DNA of 64,000 nt. Source: Stictocephala bisonia (taxonomy: Eukaryota > Arthropoda > Insecta > Hemiptera > Membracidae). Numbering within the stretch: the stretch's first letter is position 1; each line of letters opens with the position of its first letter. The notes below the pieces were generated by a model. It saw only the letters and a list, made by a program, of their open reading frames with translations. It had not been told where the DNA came from and ran no database searches. The translations under genes and the position numbers were made by a program. This document shows, in pieces, positions 21,286 through 35,209 of the stretch. The stretch is from assembly GCA_035578905.1 (NCBI GenBank), contig JAQJVL010000282.1, forward strand, positions 248,001 to 312,000. Direction: 5' to 3'.

Positions 21286-22599
21286 ACGCAATCTGACAAT
21301 TACTTCTTCGTTGTGGAGCTTTAGGGTGGTTTATTTATCTCTACTTATTGATGATATCTTTGCAATTACAAATATATTTCAATAACGTTTATGAAGACAA
21401 ATAAATACTAAAATAATAGCACATTTTTTGACATTAACAATCGATAGCGTAGTGCAATTTTCACATTTTTTATTTTCAAGATTAATAAACACAAAACCTT
21501 TTTATAATTTGCATGGTTCAAATTACAGCACTTAGTGGAAGAAGCATCTTCATGAATCCTGTGTCTCCTGTCTACGAAATTGTTCGCGACATACCAAGAA
21601 ATCACTAGGTATATCGTGAATAATTTCCCGATATATGTATTTTTAATGCTTTTCGAAAACCACTATTTATTCGACCCTGCATACTACTTTGCAACTCTGC
21701 TTATCAATTCCATACAGCACGGTTTTAGAACATCATTTTGCACTTTTATAAAATGTATACTCATACATAGCCACTCCTGTTGACTATTGTGTGGGTCTAA
21801 GTTTGTTAAATAAGCATTTCCACCTTCTGTAATTCCATAATATTGTTTTCTGAATACTTCTTCACAATGCAGTCTTATTTATTAATATTTTCTTTGATTC
21901 TCTTATGGTCTTCCTTTCGGCCCACTTGCACCTTTCTCTTGTGCCACCAATTCTTCCAGAAGGATTTCTTGCATCACTTATTGTTTTCACATTCCAAACC
22001 ATCCCATTCGGTTAGTCTTTACTCTTTTTCTTAAGCATTCAATTCTTACCTCCTTTCTATTGTCCATATATCGTCAATAAATAATCGCTCCTGCTTGTAT
22101 TCTGCCCTATTCTCTCTCATTCTTTTTTCCGCATATGTGACACCATTTGTGGCAGGCAGTTGATATATTTTGTATTTATAAGTATTAAAAAACTCAGACA
22201 TAATTAATTCGAAACATTCTGTTTCCTTTTTTATAATAATCAACATCAAAACAAAAATCAACTATTACACATTGCAAATAACATATTTAGAAACACTACA
22301 ATATATGATCTATATATCAATCATTTCCTTTTTTTCAGATCTTTCTGTCCCATGTTAAATGTTTTGTACTTTTATAATAGCTCTCCTCCTTCTCCAGTAT
22401 TTTTGATATTTATGCAATAATATTTACTGAGTTTAGTATCGTTTGTCACTTGGTAAACTCAACACACCATTAGAATACGAAGCCTTCCTCTCAGTATGTG
22501 ACCTTGATATAGGTTCCGTATCCTAACTTTGTAGTCTGTAATTTTTCTCATTGCATCGTAATTAATTTCTCATCTCTTTCCTGTTAATTACTTCCAACA
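21286..22599. other. AT-rich DNA, pyrimidine-rich at 21840-22120
   Basis: No gene supported. On the minus strand 22240-21850 gives scraps such as KRMRENRAEYKQERLFIDD and, in other frames, words like those of LINE C-termini. The evidence is too weak to call a mobile element. Confidence 0.35.
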
Positions 22600-22800
22600 A
22601 CAACGGCCCTACTCCTGTGTCCTGGGGGAGTTCGTATCCGCTCTTTTTAATGTCACGTAATCTCTGGTAGACTGTGACGCGAACCCATGACCTTTGGTCA
22701 CGAGGAAGACGCTGCTCGTTTGACCAGAACAGGGGAAGGCCGTTCTTATGCAACGAATCCTTGACCAGTCACGATCGCTGCTTCTACTGACCAATAGTCA
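22600..22800 (-). mobile_element. Probable tRNA-derived SINE
   Basis: On the minus strand the core reads TGGTCAAACGAGCAG (box A-like, about 22726-22712), then about 25 bases, then GGTCATGGGTTCGCGTCAC (box B-like, GGTTCG, about 22691-22673). The spacing matches an internal RNA polymerase III promoter of a tRNA-derived SINE. A unique body follows to about 22600 (GGAGTAGGGCCGTTG). The acceptor stem is not intact, so it is not a tRNA gene. No tail or target duplication was confirmed. Confidence 0.45.
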
Positions 22801-23269
22801 GGAGCCGACCAGAGCTGGACCAATCGCGACACTCCATCGCATCCTCTTGAATCACTTCATTCATCACCCTGATTGACGACCCTTCAACACTGACGATGCT
22901 GATGATGCAAGACTTGGATTGTTTGTTCAACAAATTGTAGGATCGATAGATATGACGTATCATCGGCCTACTTACCCACGTATCAATTAATTATTCTTTG
23001 AATGCAGTAATATTACAAAATAATTTGCTCAAGTGTCGATCCTTTACTTAGTTTAGTTTAAGAAAATTAATTGCTGGTACAAACTTATCACTAGTATTTT
23101 CCATAAGTACATTTATTAACAACTGTCAATTCTGCTACAGATTATTAATAAGTTATTTACTATTTTTTTCATGATGTCAGACTCTATAAAGTTGGTTTTC
23201 TTACAATTTAACTAAAAGATTGGGTAAGCCACTGACTGGTGGAGTTACCCAATTCTTCCTAAAACCCCT
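22801..23269. other. Non-coding DNA
   Basis: No frame, repeat or RNA gene seen. The 5' limit of the LINE that follows is uncertain and may lie in the last 50 bases. Confidence 0.45.
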
Positions 23270-26200
23270 TCTTCGCAGCACCTTGTAGACTTGGCGCAGA
23301 CTTTCTCGTTGAGTCAAACTAATGGCATCTGTAATGACCGTCGTGTCCTGTTGGATCTTCTTTTCTTATCAAACCACTTAGTTATAAAAACCATCAGGGC
23401 CCTTGATGTACTAATCAATAAAGAGGTGCATCATCCAGCGCTACAGTTTGACATCACCATAAACTTTTTTGTTTCCTTACTTGAACCATCGCATTTTTCT
23501 CAAATACGTGATTTCCGTAGGTGCAATCTTGAATCTATCAGACAAACACTGACCACCATGAACCTTTCACCCCCAGCACATCTAAACATAAATGAAAAGT
23601 TTAGTAAGGTTATTTCTGATGTTGTTGACGTAATTCGCTTGAATACTCCCCTGGAAAGAAACACTGGACGGCGTTTTCCAGCCTGGTTTTCCAAAGAACT
23701 TATTGTATTATAAGCATCCAATCTGGAAAGTCATTATCTCGAGTTCATTCGGTTCAGACATAGATGTAAGGAACTGTCAAAGTCATGTTATGCAGATTAC
23801 ATATCGCATATTGACGATATTTTTTCCTACCAATCCCAAAACAATGTGGAGCCATATCAATTCTTCCTGAAAGCAGCAAACTTCACCAATGACCCTCAAG
23901 TTCAATGATACTGTAGCTTCTGATGCGCAGGTCATATGTGATCTCTTTGCACAATTTTTCTCTAGTACTTTTGCTCCCCCCGCTCATCATAGCCAGCCGA
24001 ATCTAGCTCCTCACTTCAACTCAGTCTTCGCCAGCTGTGCGTTGAGGCAAACTGATGTTTTTTCCAAGCTTTTTCACCTGGATCCTTCAAAGGGCTGCGG
24101 GCCCGATTACTTACCTCCATCAGTTTTGAAGCATTGTGCTGATATATTGGCTCCCATTCTCACGAAACTGTTTAACCAGTCCTTGACTGAAGGGATCTTC
24201 CCAGATGTTCTTAAGGAGGTGTATATTGTTTCTATTCCTAAAACTAACAACCCTTCTTCAGCAGCGGACTTCAGACCAACAGTCATTCTTTCTTCTGTCG
24301 CCAAGGTCTCCGAGGGGCTTTTTTTGGACCAACTATCGCCATTCTTCAGACATCATTATTACCAATAAGCAACATGGTTTTATTAAAGGGCGGTCAACCC
24401 TCACCAATCTACTTTCTCTTCAATCTGATGTGCTGTCGGCGTTTGGAATAGGCAATCAGGTGGATGTTTTATATCTGGACTATGCAAAGGCGTTCGATAG
24501 ACTGAATCGCTCTCTTCTCCTGGCCAATCTGCATGGATATGGTGTTTCGGGTTCCATCCTCAATTGGTTTGAGACGTACCTTGAAGGACGTCGATTATTT
24601 GTTCGTTTTGCTGTATGTCTATCTCAACCGCTCATTGCCACTTCTGGCGTCCCACAAGGATCCCTGTTGGAGCCGTTTCTTTTCAACATTTTAGTTAATG
24701 ACATGTCGGCACAACTTGATGGTTACCAAGTCGGGACTCTTCTTTTCGCCGATGATGCAAAAATCTATACTGAGGTTTCATGTGAGGAAGATTGTTTTCG
24801 CCTGCAGCGTGCCTTGGATTCCGTGGTGGAATGGACTGAGCTCAATCTTATGGATCTTAATTCCTCTAAATCTCCAATCCCATAAATTTTGGCTACAACA
24901 TCTATGGGTCCAACTTCGAGCGCTGTTCTAAGATCCACGACATGGGTGTCACTTTATCACAAGACATGACTCCTGCCCACCACATCGATGACATCTGCAG
25001 GTAATCTTACCAGTCACTTGGCCTGATATTTCGCCTTGCAAGGGACCCTTTCAAAATAAGCACTCTGCGTAGCGTTTACACCTCGCTTGTACGCCAAAGG
25101 CTCGAGTACTGCTCTACTTTATGGTGTCCTTTTTACTTGACCCACAGTGAGAGACTGCAAGCTGTGCAGAGAAGGTTTGTCCGCCTCATTGGCATGAGGC
25201 TAGGCTTCAACTACACAGAGGTCCCTGTAAGCAAGATAGAGAACCAGCTTCGACTTGCTCCGCTTCACATAAGGCGTCAGGTGAATGATGTCATATTCTA
25301 ATGAACGGATTAGTCAACAGTTCTGAACTTCTTAGCCAGATTGACATACGGGCACCTGCAATAAGAGTAAGATCTAGGGATCTTTTCTGGAAACGCCCAT
25401 TTCCAACAAACTACCTGCGAGATGCTGCCATCCCAAGATTGCACAAGTTGGGGAATGAAGCCTCTAACCAGGTTGAATTTTTCTGTGGTTTAAGCCTCCA
25501 GTGTTTCAGAAAGAAGCTGTACAATATTCTCCTGCCCCATTCTTAGCTTGATGTTGATCTTCAGTCTCAATTTCGTTTATAGGCGGATGCTGTGTGCTGT
25601 GTTTTAGTATTACATTATTTTCTTCCTATCATATTTATAGATTAGTCTTCTCTTTGTACCATATTATACTATTTTAATAGCATCACTGTTAATATTATGA
25701 CAGATCATCAGAGGTGTTGTCTTTATAATAATGTCTGTTATATTAATCATGTTTGTTATATCTTTGATTATTGTTAATACTTATATTTATTCGTTGTTGT
25801 CTGAGCTTGGTATATTTATTGGTATTGTTATTTACTTAAGATATTTAATATTGTTATTTGTTAAGATGTTTATTATTGTATTACTTTTGTCGTTTGTATT
25901 GCAAATTGTATCTGAATTGTTAATGTGGTCAGCTTGTTTTTCTCTGAGTACTGGTAGTCCGAGTAGGTTCCAAATTTACTTCTATGTATTATATTTATCA
26001 TCAATCATGTTTACATTATGTTTTTAATTCTGTAATTGGTCAAGATATTTACCACTGCATTATCTTTTGTTATTTATTTTTGTAGTTATACTGTCAACTG
26101 TATTTGTATTGTTAATGCTGTCAACTTGTTCTTCTCTGATTATTTTGGATTTGAGTGTAGTTAAAATTTATTCTTTCGCATTGTACTATAGTTATCATAT

Positions 26201-26335
26201 TAAACTTATGTCATCCATTAATTCATTGCAAAATTTTTCTTTACAACTATCTTGAAACTGTCAATATCTGTATACTATTCATTATGTTTAAAAATGGTGT
26301 TAACCGTAGATAAATAAATAAATAAAAAATAAAAT
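23270..26335 (+). mobile_element. Jockey/CR1-type LINE, 5'-truncated, degenerate
   Basis: The element starts within the end of an apurinic endonuclease domain (LDLLFLSN, HHPAL) and continues with a complete but broken reverse transcriptase and its C-terminal domain to 25546. An AT-rich 3' UTR follows, ending in a (TAAA)n tail at about 26312-26335. The RT has the usual blocks in order: KGCGPDYLPPSVLKHC, HGFIKGRSTLTNLL, YLDYAKAFDRLNRS, SGVPQGS and FADDAK. Truncation at the 5' end and a simple A-rich 3' tail are typical of target-primed integration. I could not confirm a target-site duplication. Confidence 0.9.
23291..25546 (+). pseudogene. LINE endonuclease end plus reverse transcriptase (broken)
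   Basis: The coding sequence is spread over at least four frames. The first segment (23291-23888, one TAA at 23711) covers the end of the nuclease and the linker. The second (23889 to about 24350) holds the KGCGPDYLP block and an IPK-x(6)-AADFRP block. A frame change near 24350 leads to GFIKGRSTLTNLL, DYAKAFDRL, GVPQGS and FADD (24744-24755, the catalytic aspartates). After 24885 the tail (VYTSLVRQRLEYCSTLWCPF, RRFVRLIGMR) runs with stops, and the last segment to 25546 has RSRDLFWKRP and a closing CFRKKLYNILLP. It is no longer functional. Confidence 0.85.
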
Positions 26336-27510
26336 ATTGTTCGTGCTCATTTGCAGCAATTCTTTCGAAATTCTTGTGCCATCAAAAGAAGAATGAACTT
26401 GTTTATTAGCACTAAATTCGTTGCACCAATTAAATTGTGGGAATCTATTGTAACTGAAGATTTCATCTTAATTTCTACTGCTGCCACTGGAGTTGATATT
26501 AAGTAGATATACGCTGAAATCTAAATTGATATAATCAAACTAAATAAATTTGATTACTTAGGCCTGGTTTTGAGTTACAATAGCAGATTCGTTTCACATC
26601 TGATAGTTAATATTAAGCAAATTGGTTTGTTGCTAAGTGACGCTAAGATAAATAAAACATCGTATAATTGGCAAGGGTTGCAGTAGGAGGCACTGAAGAG
26701 CCTTAAAGAAACCTGCTTATGTATTAATCAACGAAACAAATTCAATAACGGTTTTAAATGGTCCAGATAAGAAAAATTGTCCCACTTCTTATATTGAAGC
26801 CACATTAGGCATTCTGTGACTGCAAAGTCTAGTGTCAATTTGGCAATGGTAAAACTGTAAAAGGCAGATATTTTTGTTGACATTTTATTGTTAAGAAAAT
26901 ATCTCATTAATCTGTTCTTTTCCTCTTTCACCCATTTTCAGAGACTATTGACAACTCTTAGACGCTTTACTTTACACAATCGTTTGAGAAGGTAAATTGC
27001 TAGCTAACTGCATTGCATTCCTCACACCTTACTATTTTATTATCTTGTGTAAATCATTAGCGATAATGTTTCCAGACCTCCTCAACATTTTTTTATAACT
27101 TTTGCCAGTTTAAGAGATTCCTTTGAACGTTAAATGTTCGTTTTCTTACATTTTATGATCCTAACCTTTTTTTAATCTTGTCAGCGTGTTTGTGTACTTC
27201 TTCTAATAATTTGCACTTGTGCATTCGTTCTTTTTATCTCTGATGTTGTTGTGTCAAAGTTAACTTGAGCTGATTTGAGTAAGTTTTTAATTAGAATGGG
27301 TATTTTTTTTAGTTAAAAGAAAAGCTTCGGGAACCACATGACGTTCAGTTATCAACGGTTGATACTCAAGCCCTTAGCGGATATTACAATCACCCATAGT
27401 AGTGAAGGCTGCTCTTTCGAGGTCGAGAGATATGAAACCCTGATACTTATTTATGCAGACAAGTGCAGTTATACAAACTTTGCAATGACATTAGCCACTC
27501 ACTGGCCACT
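26336..27510. other. AT-rich non-coding DNA
   Basis: No supportable feature. The last few hundred bases may be decayed LINE sequence, given the RT scrap that follows. Confidence 0.45.
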
Positions 27511-27590
27511 CACCTAGGAGTGCCCCAAGGTGTTGTGCCAACAATCCCTGTCTGTTCCTCTAATTTTGTCTATAAGCTTAACTTACCATA
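27511..27590 (+). pseudogene. Tiny reverse-transcriptase relic
   Basis: The frame reads HLGVPQGVVPTIPVCSSNFV. GVPQG is the conserved RT block 5 of Jockey/CR1-type LINEs, and the following residues fit the degraded P-x-LF-x-LY stretch. Nothing else of the element is readable around it except a possible EEDCLRLL scrap near 27910, which resembles the EEDCFRLQ of the LINE at 24.8 kb. Confidence 0.4.
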
Positions 27591-28559
27591 AGTACGGCCA
27601 TTGTGATTTTCATATGATTAATCGATTAAAATCAGTCAGATGAATTTAATATTTTTAAATTGAACTAATAGGGTTACTTTACCGTATTATTCGGATTTGA
27701 AACGTCCGTTCATTTTAGCATTCGGATTTTGTGAAGCAAAAGAGAAATTGTGACGAAGTATAAGGTATCTTAATTCCAAATGGGCATTCCTACCCACAGG
27801 AGAGCCCGTATGAATATTTGTAAATGGAATTCACTGTTTGCGCCTAGTACTACAGGTCCTGCCTGCTGAGCCAATTTCTCTGACTATAAGGTCTATTTAC
27901 AGGGCCGAATGAGGAAGATTGTCTTCGTCTGTTGTAAAATGACTTCATAACGAACGTCAAATTACGTTAACTCATGCTCAGAATGTCACAATTAAATAAA
28001 AATAACAAGCCCTTTTCAGAGGTTTACAGGTTCAACCCTTTTACAGGTTGAACTGAAAATCACGATAAAATACAATAAAGAAAATTTCCCTAGACCCAGT
28101 ACGGATTTAACAACAGTCGAATCTATACGAATCCTTGTAATTTTTACATTTCGTATTTCTTAGAATATAAACAGAAATTGACTTTAAAATTACGTCATAA
28201 CATGTTTGTAATTTATTTTTAAATACCTCCCAGGCCTTTTAGAATTCCCTCTCTCCGTATATGGCCTTCATAAACTATGGTAACCAACATAACATGGATT
28301 TTGCTCGTTTAAATTCTGCTTTTATCACTTTGAAGTGTTGTGTAAAAAGAAAAGCACCTTCGTATAACAAGTAGTATGTCACTTTTAAATTGGTGTGGTC
28401 CAATTGTTTACAGGTATGTATGTGTAAACATTCTCAATTAATTGTTCCATACAAATATTACCATACGACATATTTCAACAAAATACCAACACAAATACTA
28501 GACTATGTCTTATTCTCTCTGATAAAACGAGCTATAAGTTAGATTTCGAAGTATGGATG
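27591..28559. other. AT-rich DNA with possible LINE scraps
   Basis: No clear feature. An acceptor/donor junction TTGTTTACAG|GTATGT at 28413|28414 is noted as a weak recursive-splice candidate. Confidence 0.4.
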
Positions 28560-28650
28560 GTTCAATAAGGGGGTTTGGCGTGCCTCAAGGAAGGTCTCTG
28601 GCGCCAATGTCCTTTTCTTTTTATTCGCTATTGTATGTTATAATTACCGT
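28560..28650 (+). pseudogene. Second tiny reverse-transcriptase relic
   Basis: The frame reads GFGVPQGRSLAPMSFSFYSL. It aligns to the GVPQGS-x-L-x-P-x-x-F-x-x-Y block of LINE reverse transcriptases. Flanks are too decayed to place the clade or tell whether it belonged with the relic at 27.5 kb. Confidence 0.45.
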
Positions 28651-29715
28651 TCCTCCAACCATTAAAGGTTCATCTTAAGCGGATTAGTTCTGGATTCAAA
28701 TCTGAACGACTTTTGTGTTTGCAGTGAGGCTAATGTGACGTTACCAACTGGACACAGACAATTATTTTGTAATCTTTATAGCAGTAATAAAACAACTTAA
28801 TGACCTCTGTAAATTATTTCTTAGTAACAGGCAATATCCAGTTCGTACATGAAGTTCAAACAAAAATTAGTTTTATTTGTTTTTTTAGACAAAACAAATT
28901 ATAATATATATATATAATATTACTGTATTAAAATGAAATATATATTTTAAGCAATAGGGAAGATAATTAGATAGAAAAATATACAAATGTCTATTCATTA
29001 GAGAGATGGCATGTGGTTTTTGTAACCCGTCTGATATAACCAAATAATCCTCTTTTTCGACGGGTTTTTCTAGTTAACATCTCTCATCCATATCTTCACA
29101 TGCCAAGGCGATTGATTTCGTAACATAACAATTAATTTTGCTATGTACATTTTTTGTTTGTGTTATTTGTTATTCATATTTTTATTTCGAGTGTTTAATT
29201 TGTTGACGCATTGATATACTGCATGTCAATGAAACATGTTTCTAGTTATTAATGCTGTCAGTACAATTCCTTAGTAGTCGCCCACATGGTCTTAAACGAA
29301 TTATTTGTTTGTTCGACGAACTATCGATAACTTCCTGTGCTTCACTTTTGAAACAGTTAGTCTTCCATAGATAATTTATTATAATGCTAGAACCTACAGG
29401 ACGACTCCCGAAATAAATTTAGTTGGATAAACTTGCCTGTCTTGCGAGAAATAGTTTATACTTTATATGAGTTATTATAATAAGTGTAAAACGTATATTT
29501 AGTAAAATACTGTGTTGATCTACGCAACCATCCGTTTAGTATCTGGTTATACCAGGTGAAAATTATGATTTTAAAGTATCCTGCATGGAATAAGATAAAC
29601 ATCAAAGTTGGCGTCAAGTATTTTAGATTCAACGATCTGATTATAAGAAATTGTGGTTTACCATACAACTATGAAGATTAGATTGCAGGAATAAATGTTG
29701 TTATGATGTATGAAA
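28651..29715. other. AT-rich non-coding DNA
   Basis: No gene, RNA or array. A short TATATA run occurs near 28905. Confidence 0.5.
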
Positions 29716-30384
29716 AAAGTAGTTGTAGCGGATATATTGCACATGGGAAAATTAGTTGTAGCGGATATATTGCACATGGGAAAACTAGTTGTAGCGGATA
29801 TATTGCACATGGGAAAACTAGTTGTAGCGGATATATTGCACATGGGAAAACTAGTTGTAGCGGATATATTGCACATGGGAAAACTAGTTGTAGCGGATAT
29901 ATTGAACATGGGAAAACTAGTTGTAGCGGATATATTGCACATGGGAAAACTAGTTGTAGCGGATATATTGCACATGGGAAAACTAGTTGTAGCGGATATA
30001 TTGCACATGGGAAAACTAGTTGTAGCGGATATATTGCACATGGGAAAACTAGTTGTAGCGGATATATTGCACATGGGAAAACTAGTTGTAGCGGATATAT
30101 TGCACATGGGAAAACTAGTTGTAGCGGATATATTGCACATGGGAAAACTAGTTGTAGCGGATATATTGCACATGGGAAAAGTAGTTGTAGCGGATATATT
30201 GCACATGGGAAAACTAGTTGTAGCGGATATATTGCACATGGGAAAACTTGTAGCGGATATATTGCACATGGGAAAACTAGTTGTAGCGGATATATTGCAC
30301 ATGGGAAAACTTGTTGTAGCGGATATATTGCACATGGGAAAACTAGTTGTAGCGGATATATTGCACATGGGAAAACTAGTTGGT
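29716..30384. repeat. 33-bp minisatellite, about 20 copies
   Basis: The unit TTGTAGCGGATATATTGCAC plus ATGGGAAAACTAG recurs about 20 times, nearly all copies identical. One copy lacks three bases, and a few have single substitutions. Because 33 is a multiple of three, two plus frames and one minus frame stay open for 230-246 codons as 11-residue repeats (for example LVVADILHMGK). Near-identity at every codon position, including silent ones, points to recent array expansion, not to a selected protein. Confidence 0.95.
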
Positions 30385-30474
30385 TTGAATGAACAAAACG
30401 TATATGATGTGTTATGTAAATTTTCTCATTATTTTTTATTTACGTTTTAATAAATATGAACTGCCAGAATGAAA

Positions 30475-30756
30475 TTATAAGCTCGTGGAACTGACAAAGC
30501 AAGTAGCGTGTGTGCTAATTGAGAGTGGGTCTGGATGTGCTTGCCAGTTATTCTCACACGTTTTACTGCAGCCAAAGCAACAACAATGACGTCTGCCTTG
30601 ACCTTCTAGCCCAGACTTGGTACAGTTGCCTCTCCTACATCCGCCAATACCAACGGTCGTGTCATCTACTTTGTTAGGGTGAAACAGTAAGGAACAATGT
30701 TGCCCATCCCATCTCAAGACGTGTTCTTTCTCCATAAATCTATACATAATGCACAA
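30475..30756 (-). other. Candidate small cysteine-rich open frame
   Basis: A minus-strand frame of 93 codons starts at an ATG (30756) and ends at TAA. It reads through balanced-composition sequence with words such as VLRWDGQHCSLLFHPNK and GQGRRHCCCFGCSKTCENNW. The cysteine spacing looks deliberate, but no signal peptide, family motif or splice site supports it. It could be an exon, a lncRNA or chance. Confidence 0.2.
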
Positions 30757-31390
30757 TATATTTACATCTCTCGACGATTCTTCTACACAGATAAACTTAA
30801 ATATTTTGACACTTATCCCTTATCATCAAACATAACAAATATTTAGTCCATTCTCTCATACCACTAAACATACACATTTTGGTGACCCTCTCGCATTAAA
30901 AGATGCACGAATTCCGACAGATCTTCCATCCTGCAATACTTTCAAATGTAGAGAGAATCTCTTCGCTATATCACTTACCATACGCTGACGTAAGTTCTTC
31001 GCCTTTTGCTCACGTGGTTGTGCGGTACACTTTTCAATTAGCTTGCGGTGGAAAACATACGTAGTGGAGGAATGTTTCCATTATTGCATATGGAACCAGG
31101 CAATATAATGAAGTTCGTAATCCAGCTTCGTTTATGATCCATCATTAGAATATTACAATTTTAATAAATTTTGATGGTCCGTCAACTAAATGTTTGAAGG
31201 GGTAAGAAAGCATCCAAGGTTTGTGGTGGGATTTCCTTTAACAGACGTCTAATCTACGTCTACCACTGACACAACTCTTGCAATTGATGTCTTTATTAGC
31301 AACTTGTCTCTATCGTAGATCAAAACTTTAAAAAAAATGACAATACCGTATACATTATGTTACTTGAAATTAGAAAATCGGTTTTGCAGG
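30757..31390. other. Non-coding DNA
   Basis: No feature supported. Confidence 0.45.
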
Positions 31391-31615
31391 AGCATTCATC
31401 ACCTTCCTGACTCCTTTGATTGAGGGGCTCCCGGATATTTGTCTAAGGACTGTAGTTGGGGGTGGAAGGTTTGGAAAGCGGTCAGTCGCCGAGTCGGCAA
31501 TTCCCAGCCCCGCCCTCCTCTCCGCGCTTTCTCCGTGATCTCATAACCTTTAGCCGTTGCGCCACCTCGCTGCCGCCCGCTGCAAGTACAGCTCAGCTGA
31601 TCTGACAATTAGAGA
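31391..31615 (-). mobile_element. Probable tRNA-derived SINE
   Basis: The minus strand reads CGAGGTGGCGCAACGGCTAA (about 31569-31550), which fits a box A consensus very well. It is followed after about 40 bases by a degenerate box B-like GGCTGGGAATTGCC and then CGACTCGGCGAC. A GC-rich head with a box A of this kind and an unrelated 3' body is typical of insect tRNA-derived SINEs. The 3' body continues to about 31391. The head is not foldable as an intact tRNA. Confidence 0.5.
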
Positions 31616-32639
31616 CCTTTGAGTTGACCCTTTCGCAATGTTTGGACTGTAATGTCTCCCCAACTACACAGAACAGATCACAATAGGCCTTGTTATGTTT
31701 GTTAGTGGTTTTGGATTTTTCTGTACCGTCAAATTATAGCTTACCTGACTCAAGTTCCCTTGTTAGAAGGACTAATTGTTCTCAACACGGAGAGTGCTGT
31801 ACAGGAGCATTAGAGGATTATCCTATCCACAACACGAAAAGATAGAAAAGGAGTTTTGTGCCTTCTTCCATTGTCAACATCACGCTAGCTGGATAACAAA
31901 ACAATAATTTTTTCCTTCTTCACGCTACATTGCCGCTTGATGGACCACAAAACAGTTTTGGTTGGGAACTGTCTCAACTTTGGTGCGTGGAACTGTCTCA
32001 ACTTTGGTGCATGGAACTGCTGGACTCAAACCGCAGTAATATCGTTTTATAACAAAAAAACAAATACGGAATTTACCCTTTAGAAAGTAGTGATATTTTT
32101 GTGATTAGTGAATTAAAATATTCTTAATAGATCAATGAAGGATATGGTAAATATAACAATCATCAATATAATGGCAGTTAAAAAATATTTGCTGAATGTA
32201 AGAGAGCCAATGTTTGTAGTAGTTTCTGGAAAAGTAAGCGATCTGTCTGACGGCTTCAAACACCATTTCATGACGAGAACTTGTAGTCAAGTTTTAGCAT
32301 CACAGTGACACGAATTCCTGTTTATTGCATGTGTTTGAATGAATGTCTAATCGATAAAACACCCAAATATTTCATCAGTATTTTAACCAAATTGTCATGT
32401 GCTACTCAGCGTAATGCCTACAATATGCCTGTTAAATAACATTCTTTTAACTATCACTACGCAAACATGTTGCGCCTTCTTGACGACAAACCCTTGAAGA
32501 ATTATATACTTAGAGAGCACTATTACGATACCCACCGAATTCAACCCTTAAATTAATTGATATCTTACCGAAAAACTGAATTGAAGTATTATATTCTTTC
32601 AAATGTAAACAAAACTTAATTTGTAGAGTGTGCATTATC
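31616..32639. other. Non-coding DNA with a 2-copy 28-bp repeat
   Basis: At 31964-32020 GGAACTGTCTCAACTTTGGT is repeated twice, followed by a third partial GGAACTG. Otherwise AT-rich, with no gene seen. Confidence 0.5.
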
Positions 32640-33330
32640 TCAGACATTCACGTCTACTTGAACAGAACGGGAGAGGGGGAGGGAGGGGGAGGGGGAGGGA
32701 GGGGGAGAGGTAGAGACTCCTTGGACGAGCCAATTACGGACGGTATCTCAGACAGAGAGGTAGTTACGTTTCCCTGTACGAAACATTTCCAGACGGTATC
32801 TAAGACAGAAAGATGTTCACTTTTTCTTGGAAGAAACATTTTCAGTTGGTATCTCAGACAGAGAAATTCATATTCCCCAGTACGATACATTTCCAGGCGT
32901 ACCCCAGACAGAAAAACATTCTCGTCTCCTTGGAAGAAACATTTCCAGCCGGTATCTTAGACCTACATTCAAGTTTCCCAGGACGATAAATTTCTAGACT
33001 GTATCTCAGATAGACATTTATATTTCTCAGTACGATACATTCCAGGCGTACCCCAGACAGAAAAACATTCACGTCTCCTTGGAAGAAACATTTCCAGCCG
33101 GTATCTTAGACAGACATTCAAGTTTCCCAGGACGATACATTTCCAGACGGTATCTCAGACAGAAAGACGTTCACTTTTCTTGGAAGAAACATTTCCAGTT
33201 GGTATTTCAGACAGAGATATATTTATATTTCTTTAGATGAACCATTTCCAGACGGTATCTCAGACAGAAACGTTCATGTTTTCCAGTATGAATCATTTCC
33301 AGATGGTACCTCATACAGATGAACATTCAA
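32640..33330. repeat. ~52-bp degenerate minisatellite with G-rich lead-in
   Basis: After a GAGGGGGAGGGA stretch (32668-32712), about eleven units follow at ~52-53-bp spacing. Each is built of TATCTCAGACAGA, a variable part and (G/T)GAAGAAACATTTCCAG or ACGATACATTTCCAG. Two unit types alternate irregularly. Plus- and minus-strand open frames across the first units are repeat products. Confidence 0.85.
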
Positions 33331-34911
<1,581 letters not shown>

Positions 34912-35144
34912 GCGCACCCTGAATTAACTAATAGCTGAGCTACTATTAAGCCAAACAGTCATCGTAGTGTTTATTTGAGATCATTCACCTTTAGAATGAA
35001 CACAGACTCGCGTCTACAGCAAATGCATAGCCATGGTCTGCTTGTTTCTATTGTCAATGCTTTAGTATCAAAATATTAAGATAATTAATCTTAGTTTTTT
35101 ATAAATCTATAAAATTAATATATATATATATATATATTTATATG

Positions 35145-35209
<65 letters not shown>

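Noticed and set aside
22660..22735. tRNA gene on the minus strand
   Set aside because: Box A- and B-like motifs are present but no acceptor or anticodon stem pairs properly. A SINE head fits better.
29716..30384. CRISPR-like array
   Set aside because: Units are contiguous identical repeats with no unique spacers, in a eukaryotic context.
29703..30450. Long repeat-protein frames
   Set aside because: Product of the 33-bp array. Near-perfect nucleotide identity, including silent positions, argues for recent expansion of DNA and not for a conserved protein.
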